DNA of 64,000 nt from Pseudaminobacter salicylatoxidans (GCF_003148475.1 NZ_QGGG01000015.1:1-64000); one strand, 5' to 3'; positions 19,125 to 27,244 are shown, counted from the stretch's first letter. The notes: generated by a model from the letters alone, not told the origin. Translations and numbers: made by a program.

Positions 19125-20000
19125 TCAGTCCTTCAGTGGTTGTCCCAGCCGGCCGGCGAGATCCTGGATGAACTGCCATGCGACGCGGCCTGAGCGGCTG
19201 CCGCGGGTGGTCGCCCATTCCAGCGCCTCGGCGCGCAGGGCATCCGCTCCGATCCTGAGGTCGTGGTAGCGGGCATAGCCGCTGATCATGTCCAGATATT
19301 CATCCTGCGAGCATTTGTGGAAACCGAGCCACAGGCCGAAGCGGTCCGACAGCGACACCTTCTCCTCGACCGCTTCGGACGGGTTGATGGCTGTGGAGCG
19401 CTCATTGTCGATCATGTCGCGCGGCAGGAGATGCCGGCGATTCGACGTCGCATAGAAGATGACATTGGTCGGCCGCCCCTCGACGCCGCCTTCCAGCGCT
19501 GCCTTCAGTGACTTGTAGGACGTATCGTCGTGGTCGAAGGACAGGTCGTCGCAGAACAGGATGAAGCGGAAGGGCGCCGCCTTCAAAATGTTCATCAGCT
19601 TCGGCAGCGTATCGATGTCCTCGCGATGGATTTCGATCAGCTTCAGCGGCGCTGCATCCTTGTGCTCGGCATTGATCGTCGCATGGGCCGCCTTCACCAG
19701 CGATGACTTGCCCATGCCGCGCGCGCCCCACAACAGCACGTTGTTGGCCGGCAGGCCGGCGGCGAAGCGTTCGGTGTTGTCGACCAGGATGTCGCGCACC
19801 CGATCCACGCCGCGGATCAGGCCGATATCCACCCGGTTGACGCGCTGGACGGGTTCGAGGAAGCCCGGACTGGCATTCCAGACGAAGCAATCGGCGCTGT
19901 CGAGATCGGTTTGCGGCACCGGCGCTGGCGCCAGCCGGCCAACGGCCTCGATCAGCCTGTCGAGCTTTTCCGTCAGCGTTTCCAAAGTGTTGTCGGTCAT
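19125..20000 (-). CDS. DUF815-family AAA+ ATPase
   Basis: 291 residues of the DUF815 group of P-loop ATPases. Visible: Walker A GARGMGKSSLVK, Walker B-like FILFCDDLSFD, and a sensor-like stretch VIFYATSNRRHLLPRD. The biochemical role is unknown. The N-terminus holds a short Leu-rich helix (LTEKLDRLIEAVGRL). An ATG at 20012 is an alternative start; 20000 follows an AGG and gives the usual MTDNTLETL. The gene faces away from yajC, which begins 269 bp further on. Confidence 0.85.
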   Translation of the reverse strand: MTDNTLETLTEKLDRLIEAVGRLAPAPVPQTDLDSADCFVWNASPGFLEPVQRVNRVDIGLIRGVDRVRDILVDNTERFAAGLPANNVLLWGARGMGKSSLVKAAHATINAEHKDAAPLKLIEIHREDIDTLPKLMNILKAAPFRFILFCDDLSFDHDDTSYKSLKAALEGGVEGRPTNVIFYATSNRRHLLPRDMIDNERSTAINPSEAVEEKVSLSDRFGLWLGFHKCSQDEYLDMISGYARYHDLRIGADALRAEALEWATTRGSRSGRVAWQFIQDLAGRLGQPLKD

Positions 20001-20268
20001 CCTGCAATCCATCTTCCTGAGAGCGCGGACCTTAGATCAGTAGAGGGCGGTTCGATTGAGCCACCTGTCGTTACGGCAGCGTCCAGGTGAACCTACAGGT
20101 GCCGTGCTGCCCGTAGAGCTCCATCAAGCCTGTAACATGCGTATTAGCGCCGGAAAAGCTGCCCTTTCAGCCGCTTGCGCGGTTGCAAAGGTGGCTCCAA
20201 CCACTATATTCCGCGCAACTTTCGCAAACGGCCCGGAGGGGGCCTTTCTCAATTTTCAGGAGTTTATG

Positions 20269-20610
20269 ATGTTCGTGACACCGGCATACGCACAGGGCGC
20301 AACCGGCGCCAGCCCCGACATGCTGATCAGCGTTTTGCCGTTCGTCCTGATCTTCGTGATCATGTACTTCCTGATCATCCGCCCGCAGCGTCAGCAGCTC
20401 AAGAAGCGCGGCGAAATGCTGGCCGCCATTCGCCGTGGCGACACGGTGGTCACCGGCGGCGGTCTCGTGGGCAAGGTCACCAAGGTGGTGGGCGATCATG
20501 AACTCGAAATCGATCTCGGCGGCGGCCTCAAGGTGACCGCGATGCGTTCCACCATTGCCGAGGTTCGCGTGAAGGGCGAGCCGGTGGCCAACCAGAACGC
20601 GAAGAACTAA
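20269..20610 (+). CDS. yajC: Preprotein translocase subunit YajC
   Basis: 113-residue small membrane protein that associates with SecDF and SecYEG. A short N-terminus (FVTPAYAQG) is followed by one membrane helix (LISVLPFVLIFVIMYFLIIRP) and the conserved RPQRQQLKKRGEMLAAIRRGD and VTGGGLVGKV segments. The double ATG at 20266/20269 is preceded by AGGAG; the second gives the better six-base spacing. secDF, usually directly downstream, is missing here. Confidence 0.93.
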   Translation: MFVTPAYAQGATGASPDMLISVLPFVLIFVIMYFLIIRPQRQQLKKRGEMLAAIRRGDTVVTGGGLVGKVTKVVGDHELEIDLGGGLKVTAMRSTIAEVRVKGEPVANQNAKN

Positions 20611-20634
20611 GCGTTCTTCGCCAGGGCATGACTC

Positions 20635-21021
20635 ATGGCCGGGATTATCATCCGCGAAGCGCATTTTCCCGGCCGGGCACCGATCGAAGCCTATGGCAAT
20701 GGCGGCTTCCGCTTTGCGGATATGTCGCATCGCGGCTCGCTGCTGTGCCTGCCTTCCGGCATTTATGGCTGGGAGCCCGCGGATAGCGCCGCACTTGCCG
20801 TCGCGGATTTCGAACGGGTTCTTGAAGAGGCCGCCGATATCCAGATTTTGCTGGTCGGCACGGGACGTGACTTGCGGCCCCTGCCGCAAGCTTTGCGCAC
20901 CGCCTTCCGGAACCTGAACATTTCCTCCGATCCCATGTCCACCGGTGCGGCGGTCAGGACCTACAATGTGTTGCTGGCCGAGGACCGCGCGGTGGCCGCA
21001 GCCATGATTGCCGTCGATTGA
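20635..21021 (+). CDS. Mth938-domain protein (NDUFAF3-like)
   Basis: 128 residues of the Mth938 / DUF498 fold. The stretch IEAYGNGGFRFADMSHRGSLLCLP, a central DFERVLEEAADIQILLVGTG and the final MSTGAAVRTYNVLLAEDR are characteristic. The human relative NDUFAF3 (C3orf60) is a mitochondrial complex I assembly factor. The next gene, two bases downstream, belongs to the family of a second complex I assembly factor. A role in NADH dehydrogenase assembly is therefore inferred but not shown. It is 24 bp from yajC. Confidence 0.82.
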   Translation: MAGIIIREAHFPGRAPIEAYGNGGFRFADMSHRGSLLCLPSGIYGWEPADSAALAVADFERVLEEAADIQILLVGTGRDLRPLPQALRTAFRNLNISSDPMSTGAAVRTYNVLLAEDRAVAAAMIAVD

Positions 21022-21022
21022 C

Positions 21023-21868
21023 ATGGACGATCATGCCGGCATCGTGATGAACGCGGTTCGTGCTGCCGATCGCGACCGTTATCTCAGCGCCCTTTATGCG
21101 CCCGAGAACAAGCGTCCTGCGCTGTTTGCCCTCTATGCCTTCAATGCCGAGATCGCAGGCGTGCGCGACCGCATCCGCGAGGCGCTTCCGGGCGAGGTGC
21201 GGTTGCAATGGTGGCGCGACGTGCTCGAAACCGGCACGAAGCAGGCGGCTGCCGGCCATCCCGTCGCGGAAGCGCTGGTCGAGGCCATGGCGAAGCACCA
21301 ACTGCCGCAGGCGGCGTTTGCCAATTATCTCGAAGCACGCATATTCGACCTCTACAACGACCCGATGCCGTCACGGAACGATCTCGAAGGCTATTGCGGC
21401 GAAACCGCGGGGGCGATCATCCAGCTTTCGGCCATGGTGCTGGATCGGGAAGCCGCGAGCGAATTTTCCGCGCTTGCCGGCCATGCCGGTTGTGCGCAGG
21501 CAATTGCCGGCTTGCTGCGCCTCCTGCCGCTGCACCGCGCGCGGGGACAATGTTTCGTGCCGCGCGATATCCTCGCGGCGGTCGGGTGCTCGCCGGAAGA
21601 GTTCATCGCGGACGGCGGCGGGCACGGGGTCGAGGGAGCTCTCGCGGCCATGATCGCGCTTGCGGTCGAGCATCTGGCCGCTTTTGAGAAGGGTGCGGGC
21701 ACATTGCCCGCATCGCTGCGTCCTGCTTTCCTGCCCGTGGCTCTAACCGGTGCATATCTCAACCGGCTGCGCCGGATGGGAAGCAAGGCAGTTGCTGAGC
21801 ATGCCGAGGTGGCCGCGTGGAAGCGGCACGCGATCCTCTTCCGCCATGCCGCGCGCGGCTGGAAATAA
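21023..21868 (+). CDS. Squalene/phytoene synthase-fold protein (NDUFAF6-like), probably not a terpene synthase
   Basis: 281 residues with the trans-isoprenyl diphosphate synthase fold: YAPENKRPALFALYAFNAEIAGVRD near residues 25-49 and the segment PLHRARGQCFVPRDIL. In true squalene or phytoene synthases both regions carry Asp-rich DxxxD magnesium-binding motifs. Here the first reads NAEIAGVRD and the second lacks the Asp pair, so catalysis is doubtful. Human NDUFAF6, a complex I assembly factor, has the same fold. Start ATG 21023 comes right after the Mth938 stop, implying one transcript; an upstream TTG at 21008 overlaps. Confidence 0.78.
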   Translation: MDDHAGIVMNAVRAADRDRYLSALYAPENKRPALFALYAFNAEIAGVRDRIREALPGEVRLQWWRDVLETGTKQAAAGHPVAEALVEAMAKHQLPQAAFANYLEARIFDLYNDPMPSRNDLEGYCGETAGAIIQLSAMVLDREAASEFSALAGHAGCAQAIAGLLRLLPLHRARGQCFVPRDILAAVGCSPEEFIADGGGHGVEGALAAMIALAVEHLAAFEKGAGTLPASLRPAFLPVALTGAYLNRLRRMGSKAVAEHAEVAAWKRHAILFRHAARGWK

Positions 21869-21889
21869 GCGGGCAACCCGTTGTTGCCT

Positions 21890-22402
21890 TCAGGAAGTTG
21901 CTGAAACGCACCGCGTGTGGAACAGAATGCGGGGTTCTCCACGCGCGTTGAAATAATCTCTGCGCAAGTCGTGGAGACGCTCAGCCACTGCCATCGAGGG
22001 ACCATTCTCCGGTGAGACGATCGAACCGACCTGCTTCTCGTCCGTAGAGCGGAAGGCGAAATCGAGCACGGCGCGGGCGGCCTCGATGGCGTAACCCCTG
22101 CCACGATGCTTCGCCGCCAGATGGTAGCCGATTTCCAGAACCTCTTCTTCGCCCGCGCGCTGCCATGTGAGCCCGCAATCGCCGATAAGTTCGCCTCCGT
22201 CCAAGGCCAGCGCCCACAGGCCGAAACCATGCTCGGCATAGTTGCCGAGATTCCATTCCACCCAGTCATGCGCGGCCTGTATGTCTTGCGTGGCAGGATA
22301 GAATTGCCGCGCCAGCGGATCCGCGAAGATGGACCATATGGCTGGCACGTCTTGACGCCTCATCTGGCGAAAGGTCAGCCTTGCTGTCGGGGACGGGAGC
22401 AT
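21890..22402 (-). CDS. GNAT-family N-acetyltransferase (RimJ/RimL type)
   Basis: 170 residues. TARLTFRQMRRQDVPAIWSIF is the usual opening of RimJ/RimL-like acetyltransferases, and EIGYHLAAKHRGRGYAIEA contains the acetyl-CoA pyrophosphate-binding motif (R/Q-x-x-G-x-G/A: KHRGRGYA). The substrate cannot be predicted. ATG 22402 is the first start preserving this pattern. It lies 14 bases downstream of trmFO on the same strand and is probably co-transcribed. Confidence 0.85.
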   Translation of the reverse strand: MLPSPTARLTFRQMRRQDVPAIWSIFADPLARQFYPATQDIQAAHDWVEWNLGNYAEHGFGLWALALDGGELIGDCGLTWQRAGEEEVLEIGYHLAAKHRGRGYAIEAARAVLDFAFRSTDEKQVGSIVSPENGPSMAVAERLHDLRRDYFNARGEPRILFHTRCVSATS

Positions 22403-22416
22403 GACGGCTTGCGGTG

Positions 22417-23826
22417 TCAGGCGGCAGCCTCGGCCTGTTCGCTGAGGCCCAGCCAGGTCCGGCAATCCGCAAGCGCACGCGCGGTGATCGCGTGACGCTT
22501 GGCCACCGTCTTGTCCTTGCCGCGTAGGCGCTTGCCTTCAATCTTCGGGGCCTCGACGGGCGGGAACAAGCCGAAATTGATGTTCATCGGCTGGAACGAC
22601 CGCTTTCCCGGCTCATCGTCGGACACAATGTGGCCGCCGGTGATGTGGTTCAGCAGCGCGCCGAAGGCTGTGGTGACGGGTGGCGTCGAAACCATCTGCC
22701 CTTGCAGTTCGGCAGCGGCGAAGCGTCCAGTGAGCAGGCCGACGGCGGCCGATTCCACATAGCCTTCGCAACCGGTGATCTGGCCGGCAAAACGCAAGCC
22801 GGCTCGGCCCTTGAGTTGCAGCGTTGAGTCGAGCAGCGTCGGTGAATTGATGTAGGTGTTGCGGTGAAGCCCGCCAAGTCGCGCGAAATCCGCATTCTCC
22901 AGCCCCGGAATCATGCGGAAGATGCGCACCTGCTCGGCATATTTCAGCTTCGTCTGGAAGCCGACCATATTGTAGAGCGTGCCCAGCGCATTATCCTGCC
23001 GGAGCTGGACGACCGCATAGGCCTTGACGGTCGGATTGTGCGGGTTGGTGAGGCCCATCGGCTTCATCGGCCCGTGGCGCAGCGTCTCCACACCGCGCTC
23101 GGCCATGATCTCGATGGGCAGGCAGCCATCGAAATAGGGCGTGCCTTCCCATTCCTTGAATTCCGTCTTGCCGCCATCCAGCAGCGCCTGCACGAAGGCT
23201 TCGTACTGCGCCTTGTCCATCGGGCAATTGATGTAGTCCTTGCCGGTGCCGCCGGGGCCGACCTTGTCATAGCGCGACTGGAACCAGCAGGTGTTCATGT
23301 CGATCGTGTCGAAATGCACGATCGGCGCAATGGCGTCGAAGAAGGCCAGCGCATCCGCGCCGGTGCGCTGCGCAATCGCTTCGGCCAGCGAGGGGGCGGT
23401 AAGCGGGCCGGTGGAGATGATCGCCTGTTCCCAGTCTTCCGGCGGTAGTCCGGCCACTTCCTCGCGCTGGATGGTGATGAGCGGATGGGCTTCGAGCTTC
23501 GCGGTAACGGCGGCCGAAAAGCCGTCGCGGTCAACCGCCAGCGCGCCGCCGGCCGGAACCTGGTGCGCGTCGGCGCAAGCCATGATCAGCGAGTTTGCCA
23601 GCCGCATCTCTGCATGCAGCAGCCCGACGGCATTCGCCTGCGCGTCATCGGAACGGAAGGAATTGGAGCAGACCAGTTCGGCCAGGCCGTCGGTCTTGTG
23701 GGCATCGGTGCCGCGCACCGGACGCATTTCATGAAGGGTGACGGGCACGCCGGCCTGTGCCGCCTGCCAGGCAGCTTCCGAACCGGCCAGACCGCCGCCG
23801 ATGATGTGCAGGGGTTTGTTTGTCAT
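22417..23826 (-). CDS. trmFO: Methylenetetrahydrofolate-tRNA-(uracil-5-)-methyltransferase TrmFO
   Basis: 469-residue FAD- and folate-dependent enzyme that makes 5-methyluridine at position 54 of tRNAs. The FAD-binding dinucleotide motif [13 protein letters not shown] is at the N-terminus, followed by the family's VTLHEMRP and [24 protein letters not shown] and the C-terminal INFGLFPP also match TrmFO. The start ATG has no obvious Shine-Dalgarno sequence. The hairpin array described below ends only about 63 bases upstream on the same strand, so it may be read through into this gene. Confidence 0.95.
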   Translation of the reverse strand: MTNKPLHIIGGGLAGSEAAWQAAQAGVPVTLHEMRPVRGTDAHKTDGLAELVCSNSFRSDDAQANAVGLLHAEMRLANSLIMACADAHQVPAGGALAVDRDGFSAAVTAKLEAHPLITIQREEVAGLPPEDWEQAIISTGPLTAPSLAEAIAQRTGADALAFFDAIAPIVHFDTIDMNTCWFQSRYDKVGPGGTGKDYINCPMDKAQYEAFVQALLDGGKTEFKEWEGTPYFDGCLPIEIMAERGVETLRHGPMKPMGLTNPHNPTVKAYAVVQLRQDNALGTLYNMVGFQTKLKYAEQVRIFRMIPGLENADFARLGGLHRNTYINSPTLLDSTLQLKGRAGLRFAGQITGCEGYVESAAVGLLTGRFAAAELQGQMVSTPPVTTAFGALLNHITGGHIVSDDEPGKRSFQPMNINFGLFPPVEAPKIEGKRLRGKDKTVAKRHAITARALADCRTWLGLSEQAEAAA

Positions 23827-23888
23827 GGGTGGGAAATAGGCTGATGGAGGCAGGAAATCAATCGAGCTTGCACGGCCTTGCCCTGAAA

Positions 23889-24001
23889 CGACAACACCCG
23901 CCGGGGGAGGAGGTTCCGGCGGGTGTCGTTAGAGTGGTCAGTGACGGGAGGAGGATATCACTGGCCTTATTCATCGGGGCCTGGGAGGAGGTAGGCGCCG
24001 A
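23889..24001 (-). ncRNA. CCUCCUCCC hairpin RNA, unit 2 of a tandem pair (cuckoo/CcsR-like)
   Basis: In transcription order on the minus strand: hairpin d (24001-23974, nine-base arms with one mismatch), hairpin e (23966-23936, GGCCAGTGA/TCACTGACC) and hairpin f (23926-23894 core, perfect 11-bp stem ending ACACCCGCCGG). Every loop carries CCTCCTCC(C). This fits the CcsR RNAs of Rhodobacter sphaeroides and the cuckoo RNA family of Rhizobiales, which carry CCUCCUCCC loops and lie downstream of DUF1127 genes. Hairpin f is followed by only CGTTTC, a weak terminator at best. Confidence 0.7.
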
Positions 24002-24046
24002 CGAAATTTCTTTCGCCGTTTGGAGGGCGCGAAGACCCTGGGAGAA

Positions 24047-24157
24047 CAGCACCTGCCGGGGGAGGAGGTCCGGCAGGTGCCGTTTGGGGTGGTCAGTGAC
24101 GGGAGGAGGATATCACTGACCTTATTCGCCGGAACCGGGAGGAGGATTGCTCCGGCG
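24047..24157 (-). ncRNA. CCUCCUCCC hairpin RNA, unit 1 of a tandem pair (cuckoo/CcsR-like)
   Basis: Same layout as the neighbouring unit, shifted by about 155 bp: hairpin a (24157-24127, seven-bp stem CGCCGGA/TCCGGCG), hairpin b (24121-24091, perfect nine-bp stem GGTCAGTGA/TCACTGACC) and hairpin c (24080-24049, perfect 11-bp stem GCACCTGCCGG). The loops expose CCTCCTCCC, complementary to Shine-Dalgarno GGAGG. It begins nine bases after the stop of a DUF1127 gene, so it is probably processed from the DUF1127 messenger 3' end. Confidence 0.72.
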
Positions 24158-24166
24158 AAATTCAGA

Positions 24167-24307
24167 TTAGATCGAGCGGCGAGCGACCGAATGAATCTCG
24201 CTACGGTTGATGCCGAGGTCGTTCAGCTCGCGATTGGAAAGGCGGCTCAGCTCGGAGACGGTCTCGCGGTAGCGGCGCCAGTTGCGGAAGTTGCGAAGGA
24301 TGTTCAT
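24167..24307 (-). CDS. DUF1127 small Arg-rich protein, copy proximal to the hairpin array
   Basis: 46 residues, starting MNILRNFRNWRRYRETVSEL and ending VARRSI. It matches the DUF1127 (YjiS-like) pattern: a basic first helix with WRRYRETVSELSRLS, then the NRELNDLGINRSEI turn-helix. Preceded by GAGAGCAAGAA. CcaF1 of R. sphaeroides, a DUF1127 protein encoded upstream of CcsR RNAs, has been reported to bind RNA and affect sRNA maturation; a similar role here is inferred from the layout. Confidence 0.88.
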   Translation of the reverse strand: MNILRNFRNWRRYRETVSELSRLSNRELNDLGINRSEIHSVARRSI

Positions 24308-24378
24308 TTGTTCTTGCTCTCTATATTGCCTGCATGGCCGGACATGGGCCGAATGGCCCGGTATTCAGATCGAACCGA

Positions 24379-24519
24379 TCAGATCGACTTGCGCGCGACG
24401 AAGGGAATGTCGCTGCGGTTGATGCCGAGGTCGGTCAGTTCGCGGTTCGTAAGGCGGCTCAGCTCGGAAACGGTTTCACGGTAGCGGCGCCAGTTGCGAT
24501 AATTGCGGATCAGGTTCAT
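24379..24519 (-). CDS. DUF1127 small Arg-rich protein, distal copy
   Basis: 46 residues, starting MNLIRNYRNWRRYRETVSEL and ending VARKSI. It is a paralogue of the neighbouring DUF1127 protein: the same length, with an identical NWRRYRETVSELSRL core and the NRELTDLGINRSDI segment. It is upstream of the other copy on the same strand with 71 bp between them, where a small CGGGCC-ATTC-GGCCC hairpin lies. It probably starts the transcript leading into the hairpin array. Confidence 0.88.
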   Translation of the reverse strand: MNLIRNYRNWRRYRETVSELSRLTNRELTDLGINRSDIPFVARKSI

Positions 24520-24619
24520 TGTTGGGCTCGTTTCGTCTTCAATTCATTTGTCAATCGCTGTGTACGCCGCGTAGATAGTCCTGTCCGTCATGCTTTAAAA
24601 GAGCCGTGGTTGCATGGCA

Positions 24620-24640
24620 GCAATGCGTTTTGTGCATTGC
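24620..24640. repeat. Inverted repeat in the divergent DUF1127/DUF2157 promoter region
   Basis: GCAATGC, loop GTTTTGT, GCATTGC: perfect seven-base arms in the 235-bp region between divergent genes. It could be an operator. A TTGACA at about 24548-24553 on the minus strand could be a -35 element for the DUF1127 transcript, but no good -10 was found. Confidence 0.35.
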
Positions 24641-24754
24641 AACATTAATCGGTTTTAGAGGCTGTGGCGCAATTGTGACCGGATCGTAGAAATCCTGTGA
24701 CAACAACGGTTTAGGCGTGTTCTTTTTGCATCGGTCAAGTCTGGAAGGTACGCA

Positions 24755-25867
24755 TTGGCACCATATTCAGCACGGGTGAGACAGGATATCGCACGCTGGG
24801 TCGATAAGGGGCTCATAGATGCTGCGACGGGACAGGTTCTTGCAGGCGATGTCGAGGCAAACGAAAGCCGTCTTTTCAGTTTCGGTTTCGTTTTGGCTCT
24901 CATGGCCGCGTTGCTGCTGGGAGCGGCGCTTCTGCTTCTGGTCGCCGCCAACTGGGAAGTCATTCCGCGCCTGCTTCGGGTGACGGGCCTGTTCGCTATT
25001 ATTGTCGTCAGCTATGTCGGCGGTGCGCTGCTGAAGCGCCGAGGGCAGGGCGCCATTGCAGAAGCGTCGTGGTTGGTCGGTGCGGCCGCCTTCGGCGGCT
25101 CGATTGCGCTGATCGGGCAGATGTATCACCTCGATGGCGACGAAAGCGCAGCCATGCTGGCCTGGTGCGTCGGCACGGCATTCGCGGCCACGATGCTGCG
25201 TTCGGGGCCGCTCACGGTCGCTGCAGCCGGTATCGGAACGGTCTGGATGGTGGTGACGGTTTTCAATGATTGGGATCTGCACGCGCTTCCGCATTTATTT
25301 GTAGTCATCGCGGCGATCGTGTGGTTGATCTCCTACTGGACCGGGAGCATCCGGGCGCGCCATGTCATATTGCTGTCGCTCATTCTCTATGCGGGCCTGT
25401 TCGGCATCCTCCACGATGCGACGGGCACGGGTATCGCTTTGGCGATGATATCTGCGGCGGTGTTTGCTCTGGCGGTCTATCTGCCGCAGCGCGTGGAGGC
25501 AGTGGTTCGCTTGCGCGGCCGCTTGGCCGTTCATTGCCTGATCGGCTTCCTGTGCGGACTTGCCATGGTCCAAATCGATCAGGTCGACGAGGCCGGACGT
25601 CTCGTCATTGCAGCCCTTGTCACCTTTGGCGGCGTGGCTGCGGCGCTCTATCTCGCAGGGCGTGACAGCCGGATGCTGCGCTGGATCGCCTATGCGGGCT
25701 TCGGGCTGGAACTGTGCTTCCTTTATATAGTGATGATCAGCAGCATGTTGGGCACGGCCGGCCTGTTCCTCGCTTCCGGCATCGTTCTGGGCATCATTGC
25801 AATCGTCATCATCCGGGTCGAAAGACGCATCAAGGACGGCCCCCTCAAGCAGGCGGGAGCAGCATAA
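24755..25867 (+). CDS. DUF2157 multi-pass membrane protein
   Basis: 370 residues. A soluble N-terminus (RQDIARWVDKGLIDAATGQVLAGDVEANE) typical of DUF2157 is followed by about ten hydrophobic segments starting FGFVLALMAALLLGAALLLL. The function of the family is unknown. The start is TTG at 24755, with GGAAGGT seven bases upstream; no in-frame ATG lies before the conserved region. The stop TAA overlaps the next ATG by one base (TAATG). DUF2157 and GDYXXLXY genes are commonly paired, suggesting a joint membrane function. Confidence 0.85.
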   Translation: MAPYSARVRQDIARWVDKGLIDAATGQVLAGDVEANESRLFSFGFVLALMAALLLGAALLLLVAANWEVIPRLLRVTGLFAIIVVSYVGGALLKRRGQGAIAEASWLVGAAAFGGSIALIGQMYHLDGDESAAMLAWCVGTAFAATMLRSGPLTVAAAGIGTVWMVVTVFNDWDLHALPHLFVVIAAIVWLISYWTGSIRARHVILLSLILYAGLFGILHDATGTGIALAMISAAVFALAVYLPQRVEAVVRLRGRLAVHCLIGFLCGLAMVQIDQVDEAGRLVIAALVTFGGVAAALYLAGRDSRMLRWIAYAGFGLELCFLYIVMISSMLGTAGLFLASGIVLGIIAIVIIRVERRIKDGPLKQAGAA

Positions 25868-26442
25868 TGACCGGAAGCAGGCTCTTGATCTCGGCAATAG
25901 TCCTTTCCCTGCTGCAGGTCGGTTTCCTGGGCTGGACGATCGCATCGCGCGCCATGGTCCTGCGCAGCGGACAGGAGGTGCTGCTGAAGGTGGAGCCGGT
26001 CGATCCGCGCGATCTGCTGCGTGGCGATTTTGTCCGCCTTGGCTATGAAATCTCCGATGTCCCGGCCGGTCTGGTCGTCAATCGTGGTGCCCAGGCACAA
26101 ACGAACGGCATGATCCGCGTCCGTCTGCGCAAAGGCGCGGACGGCTTCTGGCATCCGGTTTCGGCAGCATTGGGCAGCAGCCTGCCCGCAGCGCCCGCCG
26201 ACGGCGAGGTGGACGTTCTTGGGACCATTTCCTCCGGCCTGCCGCAAGACGAGCACGCCACGTTGCGCATCGACTACGGCATCGGCCGTTTCTATCTGCC
26301 GGAAGGCGAGGGCAAGGCGATCGAGCGCGACATGCGCGTGCGCAGCTTCGGCATAGTGGCTGCCGTCAGTGCTGACGGCGCGATGCAGATCAAGGCGCTG
26401 ATGGACGGCGACAGGAAGCTGTTTTCCGAGCCGCTTTACTGA
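25867..26442 (+). CDS. GDYXXLXY-domain membrane-anchored protein
   Basis: 191 residues with a single N-terminal membrane segment (LLISAIVLSLLQVGFLGWTIA) and a periplasmic domain bearing the family's signature, here GDFVRLGY (Phe for Tyr), within VDPRDLLRGDFVRLGYEIS. A second conserved part is the FYLPEGEGKAIE stretch near the C-terminus. Biochemical role unknown. Translationally coupled to the DUF2157 gene. Confidence 0.85.
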   Translation: MTGSRLLISAIVLSLLQVGFLGWTIASRAMVLRSGQEVLLKVEPVDPRDLLRGDFVRLGYEISDVPAGLVVNRGAQAQTNGMIRVRLRKGADGFWHPVSAALGSSLPAAPADGEVDVLGTISSGLPQDEHATLRIDYGIGRFYLPEGEGKAIERDMRVRSFGIVAAVSADGAMQIKALMDGDRKLFSEPLY

Positions 26443-26510
26443 GGCTCCCCGGCCCGCTTTGCACGCGGGCCGGGCATTGCCTGTTTCGGGTCACACGCGA
26501 TGGCCGCTCC

Positions 26511-27218
26511 TCACGCCTTGATGGCGATGATGGACTTGTTGAGCTTGGCGAACTTCTCGTGGCTGATCGCAGCATCGGGGAACAATGCAGCCATTTGCCG
26601 CGAAGACAGCAGCCTGTGGTGCTGGATGATGTCTTCGGCTTCTGCCTTGTCTTCGATGCGGCGGAAAAAGCCGAGGGAATAACGCATTATCAATGTGCAA
26701 CGGACTCGTTCCGGCAAATATTGGAAGCCAGGAAAGCGGAAATGCGGTTCGTACGGGAACCAGTAATTCGGTGTCTGGACATAATAGCGCGGCGCGAGTC
26801 GGCGCGTATTGTCCGCGAATGCCTGCATGTCTGCGTAGGCGCCGACATGCTCGATCACCGAATTCGAGTGCACGAAGTCGAATTCCTGCCCTTTGAACAG
26901 GTCAGGATCGGTCGCGCTCATCTGGTGATAGGTGAAGATACCGCCATTCTCAGTTGAGGCTTCCAGCGTATTCACGATGGTGATGTGCAGGCGGTTGCGA
27001 TTGGCTTCGATGAATTCCTTACCGATGTTCCAATAGGTTTCCGTCCCGCCCAGGTCGAGAATACTTGCCGATCCCTTTTCATCGATAATGGACTTCAGGA
27101 TATTTCTAATTGTCGCGAAACGCCTTTCTCGAAACTTAAACTCGATACTGTTTCGATTGGTATAAGGATCAATTTTCGGTTTTGCTAATATATTTTCAAA
27201 TATATCGCTTGCGCTCAT
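26511..27218 (-). CDS. Class I SAM-dependent methyltransferase
   Basis: 235 residues. SILDLGGTETYWNIG is a SAM-binding motif I, and QEFDFVHSNSVIEHVG is a motif resembling the post-II region of UbiE/COQ5-like and glycan methyltransferases. Later comes the tyrosine-rich YYVQTPNYWFPYEPHFRFPG, common in methyltransferases of polysaccharide or lipopolysaccharide clusters. The substrate is unknown. The coding start and upstream DNA are clearly more AT-rich than the rest of the window. ATG 27218 is chosen; further upstream the frame is not conserved-looking. A perfect CtrA box lies just upstream. Confidence 0.78.
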   Translation of the reverse strand: MSASDIFENILAKPKIDPYTNRNSIEFKFRERRFATIRNILKSIIDEKGSASILDLGGTETYWNIGKEFIEANRNRLHITIVNTLEASTENGGIFTYHQMSATDPDLFKGQEFDFVHSNSVIEHVGAYADMQAFADNTRRLAPRYYVQTPNYWFPYEPHFRFPGFQYLPERVRCTLIMRYSLGFFRRIEDKAEAEDIIQHHRLLSSRQMAALFPDAAISHEKFAKLNKSIIAIKA

Positions 27219-27244
27219 GGCTACAGCTCGCGCTCCATTGCTAA

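Noticed and set aside
21023-21868. Functional phytoene/squalene synthase for carotenoid or hopanoid synthesis
   Set aside because: Both Asp-rich metal-binding motifs are degenerate and no other terpene genes are nearby.
23860-24160. CRISPR array from the GGAGGAGG repeats
   Set aside because: Repeats are hairpins of different sequence sharing only the loop motif; there are no uniform repeat-spacer units and no cas genes.
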